From the NCBI GenBank assembly GCA_018367495.1, contig JAGZGB010000033.1:1-18232 (forward strand): a stretch of DNA of 18,232 nucleotides, given 5' to 3'. The notes below the pieces were generated by a model. The model ran no database searches and was not told the DNA's origin. It saw nothing but the letters and a program-made list of their open reading frames with translations. This stretch comes from Veillonella sp. (GTDB taxonomy: Bacteria; Bacillota_C; Negativicutes; Veillonellales; Veillonellaceae). Both the position numbers and the translations under genes were made by a program. Below are positions 1-6,987 of the stretch, piece after piece. Positions within the stretch are counted from its first letter, which is position 1; every line of letters starts with the position of its first letter.

Positions 1-1
1 T

Positions 2-28
2 ATTGCTGAAATCTTAAACTGCCGTTAA
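2..28 (+). CDS. lutA: LutA C-terminal end (partial)
   Basis: The frame ending at the TAA at 26-28 reads I-A-E-I-L-N-C-R, open to the left edge. It ends just before the Shine-Dalgarno of lutB. LutA is the cysteine-rich Fe-S subunit normally encoded directly upstream of lutB, so this is most likely its last eight codons. Only eight residues are visible, so the identification rests on gene order rather than on sequence. Confidence 0.5.
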   Translation: MAEILNCR

Positions 29-40
29 GGAGGAGACGAC

Positions 41-1486
41 ATGGCACTTATATATGACAATCGCCCCTATAAAACACGTATAAAAGAATGTTTGGCTGAT
101 GATTTCAAAGTTGCAGCTATCAAGAAAGCACAAGACGTGTTTTATGATAAACGTAATACAGTAGTTGCGGATGTTCCTGAATGGTTAGATTTCCGCGCTG
201 AAGCAGCTGAAATTCGTGATCATGTGCTTAATCATTTGGATTATTATGTAAACCAATTTGCTGAAAATGCTGAAAAAGCTGGTTCTAAAGTTCATTTTGC
301 ATTTGATGACAAAGAAGCAACTCAAATCGCTTTAGATATTCTTCGTGAACGCGAAGCTAAAATGATCGTTAAATCAAAAACTATCTTAACTGAAGAAATT
401 GGTTTGAACGAAGTTCTGGAAGAAGCTGGTATCGAAGTAAACGAAACTGATTTGGCTGAATTCATTTTGCAAACAGCAGTGAGTCCACCATCTCACATCG
501 TAGTACCAGGTCTTCACTTTGAACGTAATAAAATCCGTGAAATTTTCGCTGAAAAATTAGGTTACACAGGTACTGAAAATCCTACAGAAATGACTCACTT
601 CGTACGTGGTTATGTACGTGAGCGCTTCTTGAAAGCTGACGTAGGCGTTAATGGTTGTAACTTTGCGGTAGCTGAGTCCGGTACTTGTACTATCGTTTCC
701 AACGAAGGTAACGGTCGTATGGCTAGCTCCATTCCTAAGACTCAATTGATCTTCTTAGGTACTGAGCGTATCGTTCCTGACTTCAAAGCTCTTGACGTTA
801 TGATGGAAATGTTGAACCGCTCTGCAGTAGGTGCCAAAATTTCCAACTACTTCTCCATGATGACTGGCCCAGGTCGCGCTGGTGAAGCTGATGGCCCTGA
901 AGAAACTCATATCATCATCATCGATAACGGACGTTCTGGTATCTTGGGTGGTACATTCCAAGAAATGCTTCGTTGTATCCGTTGTGGTGCATGTATGAAT
1001 ATCTGCCCTGTATACCGTCACGTTTCTGGTCACGGTTATGGCTCCGTATATCCAGGCCCAATGGGTGCTGTATTGACTCCATTGTTCAAAGGTTACGAAG
1101 TAGCAGGCGATCTTCCATATGCATCCACATTGTGCGGTGCATGTACAGAAAACTGTCCAGTAGCTATTCCATTGCATGAATTATTGATGGAACACCGCCA
1201 TATTATGGCTGACATCGAAAAAACTCGTCCAAAAGCTGAAGAAGCAATCTTCACTGCAGCAGCTAAGATGTTTGGTAACTCCACATTATTCGACCTTGGT
1301 ACAAAAGCTGGTGCTATCGGTATGAACTTGATTAGTAACAAAGAAGGCAATATGCCTACATGGACTCAAGCAATTCCAGTTATGAACGGCTGGACTAAAT
1401 CCAAAGAAATGGGTACATTGAAGTTCAAGAAATTCCGTGACTTATATGCTGAACATGAAAAGAACAAGAAAAAGGAGAAAAAATAA
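41..1486 (+). CDS. lutB: Lactate utilization iron-sulfur protein LutB
   Basis: This 481-residue protein is the Fe-S subunit of the LutABC complex, which oxidises L-lactate to pyruvate in the cytoplasm and passes electrons to the respiratory chain or other acceptors. The first ~300 residues are the LUD domain. A ferredoxin-like part follows: C312, C315, C318 and C322 in CIRCGACMNICP form one 4Fe-4S motif, and C365, C368 and C372 in CGACTENCPV form a second. The length is close to that of the Bacillus family member. The start is fixed by an AAGGAGG site at about 28-34. Its stop codon shares one base with the lutC start (ATAATGG at 1484-1489), so translation is probably coupled. The last ~15 residues are very lysine-rich. 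Promoter and regulator lie outside the window. Confidence 0.93.
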   Translation: MALIYDNRPYKTRIKECLADDFKVAAIKKAQDVFYDKRNTVVADVPEWLDFRAEAAEIRDHVLNHLDYYVNQFAENAEKAGSKVHFAFDDKEATQIALDILREREAKMIVKSKTILTEEIGLNEVLEEAGIEVNETDLAEFILQTAVSPPSHIVVPGLHFERNKIREIFAEKLGYTGTENPTEMTHFVRGYVRERFLKADVGVNGCNFAVAESGTCTIVSNEGNGRMASSIPKTQLIFLGTERIVPDFKALDVMMEMLNRSAVGAKISNYFSMMTGPGRAGEADGPEETHIIIIDNGRSGILGGTFQEMLRCIRCGACMNICPVYRHVSGHGYGSVYPGPMGAVLTPLFKGYEVAGDLPYASTLCGACTENCPVAIPLHELLMEHRHIMADIEKTRPKAEEAIFTAAAKMFGNSTLFDLGTKAGAIGMNLISNKEGNMPTWTQAIPVMNGWTKSKEMGTLKFKKFRDLYAEHEKNKKKEKK

Positions 1487-2208
1487 TGGATGAAGTTAAA
1501 CGTAATCAATTTGTTGCACGTTTATCTCGTGCATTAGGCCGTGATCAAGTGCCTACAACAGTACCGGCTTTTGATTACAGCCATGGTCCTCAAGAAACTA
1601 TGTTCAAAGATTTATCTCGTGAACAAGTTATCACTATGTTCAAGGAACAATGTGAACGAGTAGGTACAAAATTTATTGATACTACACCTGATAAATTAGG
1701 TGAAACTATTATGGCTGTTATCGAAGAACGTGGTAATGGTAAGGTAATCTTCCCAAGCACTTCTGAAGTTGAAGAATATAAATTAAAAGAATTATTCGAA
1801 CAAGATGCAGCTGCTAATGGTGGTGTTCGTACATACTTCCAATGGGACCCAGCTAAAGGTCGTGAAGAATGTATTTCTAATACTGCTAATGCTGATATCG
1901 GTATTACATTCCCATACTGCGGTATTGCTGAAACAGCCACTGTAGTACAAGCATCTGGTGAAGAATCTGGTCGTGCGATTAGTTTATTGCCAGAAACTCA
2001 CATTGCTGTATTGTACACTGATACAATTCACCCTCGCATGACACAAACAATGGAACATTTGGCTGAACGTTACCATAACGATCCATCCAAATTCCCTACA
2101 AACGTTTGCTTGATTTCTGGTCCGTCCCGTACAGCTGATATCGAGTTAGTAACTGTAGATGGGGCTCATGGTCCTATCCGCGTTACATATATCTTAGTTA
2201 ATAGGTAA
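1486..2208 (+). CDS. lutC: Lactate utilization protein LutC
   Basis: This 240-residue LUD-domain protein is the third subunit of the lactate oxidation complex. It has no cysteine clusters, as expected for LutC. Family-typical segments are visible: NTANADIGITFPYCGIAET in the middle, then a SLLPETHIAV segment, and near the C-terminus LISGPSRTADIE followed by a VDGAHGP motif. It overlaps the lutB stop by one base and is followed 20 bp later by a hairpin terminator, so it closes the lutABC operon. Its exact biochemical role in the complex is less certain than that of LutA and LutB. An alternative label is a generic LUD-domain protein, but the position after lutB makes LutC the best call. Confidence 0.92.
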   Translation: MDEVKRNQFVARLSRALGRDQVPTTVPAFDYSHGPQETMFKDLSREQVITMFKEQCERVGTKFIDTTPDKLGETIMAVIEERGNGKVIFPSTSEVEEYKLKELFEQDAAANGGVRTYFQWDPAKGREECISNTANADIGITFPYCGIAETATVVQASGEESGRAISLLPETHIAVLYTDTIHPRMTQTMEHLAERYHNDPSKFPTNVCLISGPSRTADIELVTVDGAHGPIRVTYILVNR

Positions 2209-2227
2209 TACAATAATGAGATATATT

Positions 2228-2260
2228 AAAGGCGATCTTCTTTGGAAGGTCGCCTTTTTT
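2228..2260 (+). terminator. Rho-independent terminator of lutABC
   Basis: A 13-bp stem, AAAGGCGATCTTC against GAAGGTCGCCTTT with one G-T wobble and a TTTG loop, runs into six T residues. It lies 20 bp after the lutC stop. Confidence 0.9.
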
Positions 2261-2347
2261 ATATACTTATGATTCTAAAAACCTTATCTTTGTAAAGTGA
2301 ATTGCAGAATCAGCATAGATAAACTCAGGGAATCTTAATTATTTTAC

Positions 2348-2375
2348 TTGTAAAATTTTCGATATATGCTATACT
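2348..2375 (+). promoter_or_regulatory. Promoter of the tcyP-like gene
   Basis: TTGTAA at 2348-2353 and TATACT at 2370-2375 are separated by 16 bp. TG at 2367-2368 makes the -10 an extended one. The inferred transcription start is near 2382, about 38 bp before the ATG. Confidence 0.6.
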
Positions 2376-2408
2376 TAATTCATAACCTATTATTGTGATA
2401 TGAATTAA
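2375..2408 (+). promoter_or_regulatory. Inverted repeat over the tcyP start region
   Basis: Perfect 9-bp arms TTAATTCAT (2375-2383) and ATGAATTAA (2400-2408) flank 16 bp. The left arm overlaps the inferred transcription start and the right arm runs into the Shine-Dalgarno (AAAGAGGTG). It could be a repressor operator or, as RNA, a stem that limits ribosome access. The regulator is unknown. Confidence 0.4.
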
Positions 2409-2419
2409 AGAGGTGTATT

Positions 2420-3811
2420 ATGAATATTCCATTCTTTACAGATTACCTCATGCTAAGCAATCCATTAAGTATCGGTATTATCGTAGTGTTTGTGCTCGCA
2501 TTAATCGGTGTTTATGCTTTGCAACGCAAAGGTATATCCTTTGGTAATCTCGTTATTATTGGTACTATTGTTGGTGCCGTACTTGGTATTGTTATTCAAA
2601 TTATTGCAGGCTTCCCAGATGATCCATCTAAAGTGGTTTACATCAAAGAAAGTACTAAGTGGTTCTCTCTAGTGGGGGGCGGCTTCATCGATTTGATCCG
2701 CATGCTTGTTATTCCTATTGTATTTATTTCCATCGTCCATGTTATCTTGCACATGGAGGCGGGTGCTAACCTTAAAAAGTTAGTAGTTGCTATGGTATCT
2801 ACAAACCTTGGCATGGTAGCTGTTGCGGCTATAGTTGGGCTTATCTTGGGTAATGCCTTTGGGTTAGGTCAAGGTTTCGATGTTGTCGAATCTGGTAAAA
2901 AGATTCGCGAAATCAAACCAATGGTTGATACATTCCGTGCGTTGATTCCAAGTAATCCAATTCAAGCAGCTGCTGAAACTAATGTTATTGGCATCGTAGT
3001 ATTTGCTATTATCTTGGGTAGCGTTGCTCGTTTGTTGAAGAAAACAGGCACAAATAGCATGGAAATCTTCACTAAGTTATTTGATGAACTTCATCAATTA
3101 ATTTCTTGGGTAGCAGACTTTATTATTGGTCTTATGCCATACGGCGTAGTTGCATTGTTGGCATCTACATTGGCAACACGTGGCTTGCAAGCTATCTTAG
3201 ACATGGGTCTATTCGTAGTATTGCTTTATGTTGGTCTTTTGGTTATGTTCGTTGTTCAAGCTATCTTGATTGCTAGCTTTGGCTACAATCCAATTACATA
3301 TTTCAAAAAAGCAAAAGCTCCGCTCTTATTGGCTTTTACATCTCGTTCCTCCATGGGCGTACTACCACTAACTGTGGAAACATTAACAAAACGTCTTGGC
3401 GTAAATGCTACAACAGCCAACACAGTAGCATCTTTTGGTACTACTGCGGGCATGCAAGGTTGTGCCGGTGTATTCCCTGCACTTGTAGTTGTATATATCT
3501 CTAATGTAGCCAATATTCCATTTGATTTGACTATGTACATTATGAGTGTTATCGTTATCGCTATCGGTTCTGTTGGTATTGCTGGTGTTCCTGGTACTGC
3601 TACAATGGCTGCATCCGTATCCCTTAGTGGTACAGGCCTTGGTGCATACTTTACATCCATTAGCCCAATTCTTGCTATCGATCCATTAATCGATATGGGC
3701 CGTACCTGCTTGAACGTATCTGGTTCTTTAACAAATGCGCTTGTAGTAGATAAAATTATGGGCACTATCGATAAAGATGCATATAACAATCCTAATGAAG
3801 GTAATGTATAA
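2420..3811 (+). CDS. tcyP: L-cystine uptake symporter, TcyP/YdjN type
   Basis: This 463-residue inner-membrane protein belongs to the dicarboxylate/amino acid:cation symporter family. It most resembles the cystine branch (Bacillus TcyP, also about 463 residues, and E. coli YdjN). It has several strongly hydrophobic segments and family signatures: FTSRSSMG (306-313), a GCAGVFPA stretch (347-354), and DPLIDMGRT followed by NVSGS (421-436). The FTSRSS form is typical of the cystine branch rather than of glutamate or C4-dicarboxylate carriers. The expected role is import of cystine as a sulfur source, driven by an ion gradient. It is a single-gene unit with its own promoter and terminator. A different substrate within the family cannot be excluded from sequence alone. 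Confidence 0.85.
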   Translation: MNIPFFTDYLMLSNPLSIGIIVVFVLALIGVYALQRKGISFGNLVIIGTIVGAVLGIVIQIIAGFPDDPSKVVYIKESTKWFSLVGGGFIDLIRMLVIPIVFISIVHVILHMEAGANLKKLVVAMVSTNLGMVAVAAIVGLILGNAFGLGQGFDVVESGKKIREIKPMVDTFRALIPSNPIQAAAETNVIGIVVFAIILGSVARLLKKTGTNSMEIFTKLFDELHQLISWVADFIIGLMPYGVVALLASTLATRGLQAILDMGLFVVLLYVGLLVMFVVQAILIASFGYNPITYFKKAKAPLLLAFTSRSSMGVLPLTVETLTKRLGVNATTANTVASFGTTAGMQGCAGVFPALVVVYISNVANIPFDLTMYIMSVIVIAIGSVGIAGVPGTATMAASVSLSGTGLGAYFTSISPILAIDPLIDMGRTCLNVSGSLTNALVVDKIMGTIDKDAYNNPNEGNV

Positions 3812-3870
3812 ATTTTTACGTTACGGATTCTATATAAAAGTATCATCATTACAATTTCAGAACTAATCAT

Positions 3871-3903
3871 AAAAAAGAACAGTCTTAGGGCTGTTCTTTT
3901 TTT
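3871..3903 (+). terminator. Rho-independent terminator of the tcyP-like gene
   Basis: AACAGTC and GGCTGTT pair around a TTAG loop, flanked by an A run and a matching T run, so the structure could act in both directions. It lies 60 bp after the stop codon. Confidence 0.85.
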
Positions 3904-4026
3904 GAAATCTACTATATATTGATACAATATTTTATTAAAAATAATTATTATTACAGATTGTAAAGCGTATTATTTGTAATTGATATTAAAATTGTGAGCG
4001 TAGCTACTAACATACGTGTGCGTGTA

Positions 4027-4035
4027 TGGTATACT
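4027..4035 (+). promoter_or_regulatory. Extended -10 of the nitrite/sulfite reductase gene
   Basis: TGGTATACT fits an extended -10 (TGn plus TATACT). No good -35 is visible. It overlaps the upstream in-frame ATG at 4026, which argues that this ATG is not the translation start. The inferred transcription start is near 4042. Confidence 0.45.
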
Positions 4036-4041
4036 TAGCAA

Positions 4042-4055
4042 TACAAAGTTTTGTA
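4042..4055 (+). promoter_or_regulatory. Candidate operator at the reductase transcription start
   Basis: TACAAA-GT-TTTGTA is a perfect palindrome placed exactly at the inferred transcription start. The similar words TATACTTA (4030-4037) and TATGCTTA (4056-4063) flank it. Its position suggests repression. The binding protein is unknown. Confidence 0.35.
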
Positions 4056-4091
4056 GTATGCTTAATAGATATAAGCCAAGAGGGTAATAGT

Positions 4092-5645
4092 ATGATTACA
4101 CAAGAATTGAAAGATCGATTAATTGCAGATTATCCAAAGTTTGAAGATATGACGCATAAATTCTATAAGAAAGAAATGTCTATTGCAGATTATAAGGGTC
4201 AATCTGGTGCCTATGGTAGTTATGCTGAACGTGGGGCTAGTTCTAGTATGAGTCGTTGGCGCTTCAATGGGGGGCGTATGACGCGTGAGCATATGCAATT
4301 TTTAGCGGACTCCATTCGTAAATATAACTTGCAACATGTACATTTTACTACCGGTCAATGCTTGCAAATGCATGGCCTTGATGGTGATACAATTTTAAAT
4401 CTTTATAAAGAATGCTATGACCACGGTATCTATAACAGAGGTGCTGGTGGTGATAACCCTAATGTTGTAGCTAGTATCCTACGTGGTATCGACCCTCGTG
4501 AAACGTTAGATATTACGCCATATGCGACGGCTATTAGCGAGTTCCTTCTAGAGCAAATGTTTTACATAAAAATTCCTCGCAAGTTCAAGATGGGCATCGA
4601 TAATGGTTTTGATAGTACGCCACATGCTACCTTTAAGGACCTTGGTTTTAATTTAACAAAACACAATACCTTTGATGTATACGCTTGTGGTGGTATTGGT
4701 CCAAATCCGCGTATTGGAATTCCTGTTGCACATGATGTAGCGCCTGAGGATATTTTATACCATGTAAAAGCTATGCTTCTGGTCTTTGCTAACCACGGTA
4801 ATTTTAAAAATCGCGGTAAGGCTCGTACCCGTTACATGCCGGCTGAAATGGGTGGGACTGAAGCTTTCATCAAAACCTATGAAGAAACATTGGCAATGGT
4901 GAAAGAAGTTGAACAACTAACTATTAATCCTACTGACTATGCTTATGAAATTACAAAAACTGGTAAGCGTGATGATTCTGTGGAAAACAATCGTATTCAC
5001 CGTCAAAAACAAGAAGGTTTATACTATGTAGAATATCATCCAATGGGGGGCGATGCTAATGTAGAACATCTATTAGCAGCTCTTGATTATGCAGTGAGTC
5101 TCGACCAAGTAGAAGCGCGTATTGCTCCAGATCAAGCAATGTTCTTCATTAATCTTACGGCTGATGAGGCTCGTAAAATTGCAGAATTAACTGATGATAG
5201 TGCAGAAAATGATTTTCGCCGTTCTGTATCCTGTGTAGGCTCCACAGTATGTCAAATTGGTATGCAAGACTCTAATGGCCTTTTGAAAGACATCTTTGCA
5301 CATCTTGAAGAAAAGGGTGTAGATACTAGAAAGTTACCCCGTTTACATATCTCTGGCTGTCCGCACTCCTGTGGCACACACCAAATAGGCGAAATTGGAT
5401 TTCACGGCGCTGTAAAACTAGTAGATAAAAAACCTACAGTAGCGTTTATTCTTGTGGACGGAGGATCGGAACATATGGGTTCTGAAAACTTTGGTAAAAT
5501 GGCAGGTAATATCGTAGCTACAAAAATTCCAGAATTCTTAGAAACCTTGGCAAATATTTTAAACGAATCTTCGGAACCAGACTTTGGAACATGGAGATTA
5601 ACACACAAAGCAGAATACATGGAACTCATAAAAGCATTTGAGTAA
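4092..5645 (+). CDS. Siroheme/4Fe-4S nitrite or sulfite reductase
   Basis: This 517-residue cytoplasmic hemoprotein carries out six-electron reduction of nitrite to ammonia or sulfite to sulfide. The layout is the usual two repeats: a ferredoxin-like half domain near residues 35-95, a first 4Fe-4S/siroheme domain, a second half domain near 305-365, and a second siroheme domain. The coupled cofactor ligands are present as C381-x5-C387 and C423-x3-C427 (in SGCPHSCG). No FAD or NAD domain is fused, so a ferredoxin-type donor is likely. The ATG at 4092 is chosen because AAGAGGG lies 8-14 bp upstream and because the earlier ATG at 4026 overlaps the -10. The cystine transporter next door favours sulfite, but motifs alone do not separate the two substrates. 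Confidence 0.85.
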   Translation: MITQELKDRLIADYPKFEDMTHKFYKKEMSIADYKGQSGAYGSYAERGASSSMSRWRFNGGRMTREHMQFLADSIRKYNLQHVHFTTGQCLQMHGLDGDTILNLYKECYDHGIYNRGAGGDNPNVVASILRGIDPRETLDITPYATAISEFLLEQMFYIKIPRKFKMGIDNGFDSTPHATFKDLGFNLTKHNTFDVYACGGIGPNPRIGIPVAHDVAPEDILYHVKAMLLVFANHGNFKNRGKARTRYMPAEMGGTEAFIKTYEETLAMVKEVEQLTINPTDYAYEITKTGKRDDSVENNRIHRQKQEGLYYVEYHPMGGDANVEHLLAALDYAVSLDQVEARIAPDQAMFFINLTADEARKIAELTDDSAENDFRRSVSCVGSTVCQIGMQDSNGLLKDIFAHLEEKGVDTRKLPRLHISGCPHSCGTHQIGEIGFHGAVKLVDKKPTVAFILVDGGSEHMGSENFGKMAGNIVATKIPEFLETLANILNESSEPDFGTWRLTHKAEYMELIKAFE

Positions 5646-5660
5646 TGTCTTCTCCGCTTG

Positions 5661-6000
5661 TGATGGGGCCCTGTTAGATTGCGACAACTCAATAAATAAT
5701 AAAAAGAGTTCCCTCTTTGCTTCGTTCTTCGCAAAGTCGCTGCATAGGGAACTCTTTTTATTATTTGAGCGTCTGCTATTAACTAGTCCCATCACAAGCT
5801 ACATATGATATTTACTCAATCTGCTTTTTGTAGGGGGAGGTAGGGGAAGACCAGCCATAGGCTAGTCCTTTCCTTTACGGTAGGCATGGTGTCACTACTC
5901 TAAAGCCTTTTTATATAAATCAATCGGGTTATCTAGGTATTATATACTTAAAGTGTGTACTTTTTTTACTAGGTTGTCGAAACAGAACCGGGCCCCATCA
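5661..6000. repeat. 340-bp element with 28-bp terminal inverted repeats (MITE-like)
   Basis: The left end (5661-5688) and the reverse complement of the right end (5973-6000) match at 23 of 28 positions. Both begin with the same 11 bases, TGATGGGGCCC, and both end with CGACAAC. The inside is non-coding and rich in hairpins. This layout resembles a small non-autonomous mobile element or a genome-dispersed intergenic repeat. No target-site duplication is evident and no transposase is present, so the element class is inferred. Confidence 0.45.
5694..5766 (+). terminator. Long hairpin terminator after the reductase gene
   Basis: Perfect 21-bp arms at 5694-5714 and 5746-5766 carry A residues on one side and TTTTT on the other, so the structure can terminate in both directions. 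Inside, CTTTGC (5715-5720) and GCAAAG (5731-5736) form an upper stem, leaving nine unpaired bases (5737-5745) on one side. It is much longer than the other terminators in the window. Confidence 0.75.
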
Positions 6001-6056
6001 AAATAGAATTAATAACCGATGAATGTATATGTAGCCTAGATAACCATTGATTGATT
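5918..6056. repeat. Inverted repeat upstream of the nitroreductase gene
   Basis: GGTTATCTAGG at 5927-5937 and CCTAGATAACC at 6035-6045 are perfect 11-bp arms. Outside them, AATCAATC (5918-5925) and GATTGATT (6049-6056) extend the symmetry with a small offset. The right arm ends just before the -10 of the next gene, so it may affect that promoter. The interval crosses the right end of the 340-bp element. Confidence 0.4.
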
Positions 6057-6057
6057 G

Positions 6058-6066
6058 TGTTATAAT
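6058..6066 (+). promoter_or_regulatory. Extended -10 of the ferredoxin-nitroreductase gene
   Basis: TGTTATAAT is a consensus -10 with the TGn extension. No clear -35 is seen at 16-18 bp. The inferred start is near 6073, leaving a leader of about 27 bp. A possible upstream TTG start at 6055 would overlap this box and is rejected. Confidence 0.5.
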
Positions 6067-6099
6067 AAGCTTTATAGTGGTTTTTGGAGGATTTATCAG

Positions 6100-6915
6100 A
6101 TGTTATTTACCGTCAATACAGAAGTCTGTACACGATGCGGTCTTTGCGTAGCCGACTGTCCAACTGGGTTACTAGTGATGTCCGATAATGGACCTGTAAC
6201 TGGCAAGGGAGGTTGTATCTCTTGTGGGCATTGTGTTTCTATATGCCCTACGCTTGCTTTGGATAGTGATATGACACCTCGCAATGAGCAAATCGATGTT
6301 ACTAAAGAACCGAAATTAACGGCAGAACAAGCTGAGCTATTTTTACGTAGTCGCCGTTCTATCCGTAACTATCAAAATAAACCTGTTCCTGTGGAACTGA
6401 TTCGTAAAGTATTGAATGTTGCACGAATGGCTCCTACAGCAACTAATACACAAGGAATTTCATATATTGTAATTCGTGATAAAAAACGATTACATCGTAT
6501 TGCAGATCTTGTTCTCGAATGGATGCATATAGCGGCTAAAACCGTTCCTATTATGCGCTTGTATGCTCGTGCTGCACAAGCAGAAGTCGATAAGGGAAAA
6601 GAATATATCTTACGTGATGCACCTGCATTGGTCGTTGCAATTGGTTCTAAGAAGGATATTCATCGTACACATGATAGTGGACACTCTTGTTTAGCATATG
6701 CGGAACTTTATGCACCTACTGTAGGTTTAGGCACTTGCTGGGCGGGCTTCTTTGAGCATGCTGGAGAAGCTGAATACCAACCATTATTAGATGAATTAGG
6801 TGTACCTGATGATAAAATTGTAGCTGGTGGCCTTCTTATGGGGTATCCTAAAGTACGATATCGCAATATTGTAGAGCGTCAACCATTAGATGTTACATTT
6901 GATACAGAAGAGTAA
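6100..6915 (+). CDS. Nitroreductase with N-terminal 2[4Fe-4S] ferredoxin domain
   Basis: This 271-residue cytoplasmic flavoprotein has a two-cluster ferredoxin domain at residues 1-55 (C10, C13, C16, C20 and C39, C42, C45, C49). A nitroreductase-family FMN domain runs from about residue 80. SRRSIRNY (84-91) is the usual FMN phosphate-contacting start of that fold, and GLLMGYPK (244-251) is the usual C-terminal motif. The ferredoxin part probably feeds electrons to the flavin. The natural substrate is unknown; family members reduce nitro compounds, quinones or other small acceptors. The ATG at 6100 is chosen because TGGAGG lies 9 bp upstream. It is a single-gene unit with its own promoter and a strong terminator. 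Confidence 0.85.
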   Translation: MLFTVNTEVCTRCGLCVADCPTGLLVMSDNGPVTGKGGCISCGHCVSICPTLALDSDMTPRNEQIDVTKEPKLTAEQAELFLRSRRSIRNYQNKPVPVELIRKVLNVARMAPTATNTQGISYIVIRDKKRLHRIADLVLEWMHIAAKTVPIMRLYARAAQAEVDKGKEYILRDAPALVVAIGSKKDIHRTHDSGHSCLAYAELYAPTVGLGTCWAGFFEHAGEAEYQPLLDELGVPDDKIVAGGLLMGYPKVRYRNIVERQPLDVTFDTEE

Positions 6916-6960
6916 AAAAGAGATACTCCAATGATTGTAATCATTGGAGTATCTCTTTTT
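6915..6960. terminator. Bidirectional terminator between nitroreductase and metQ-like genes
   Basis: A near-perfect stem runs from the A tract at 6915 to the T tract ending at 6960. Its core is CCAATGATT (6928-6936) against AATCATTGG (6939-6947), with a minimal loop. It lies between two convergent genes and has A and T runs on both sides, so it probably serves both. Confidence 0.9.
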
Positions 6961-6987
6961 AGCTATACAGTGACGCTATAAATTATA

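Larger units (their letters stand above)
5646..6057. other. Gene-free stretch with nested inverted repeats
   Basis: No credible coding frame is seen in these 412 bp. The stretch holds a very long hairpin (5694-5766) inside a wider 12-bp inverted repeat (5656-5667 and 5788-5799). Also present are a second imperfect hairpin at 5842-5874 with an ATA loop, a short AAAGT/ACTTT hairpin followed by T residues at 5950-5967, and a third inverted repeat (5918-5937 and 6035-6056). Most of it lies between 28-bp terminal inverted repeats, annotated separately. Confidence 0.6.

Noticed and set aside
755..1177. 140-codon open frame antisense to lutB
   Set aside because: Cys/Thr-rich, unlikely composition, a shadow of the lutB codon bias.
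3283..3927. 214-codon open frame on the minus strand
   Set aside because: It lies antisense to tcyP, runs through the terminator and has no family features or ribosome site. The plus-strand protein is clearly real.
4026..4091. Longer N-terminus for the siroheme reductase from ATG 4026
   Set aside because: That ATG overlaps the extended -10, has no ribosome site and adds residues unlike the family.
5598..5795. Small minus-strand frames across the long hairpin
   Set aside because: They read through an inverted repeat and terminator, with no ribosome site or recognisable product.
6055..6099. TTG start giving a longer nitroreductase
   Set aside because: It overlaps the -10 box; the ATG at 6100 has a good ribosome site and starts directly at the ferredoxin domain.
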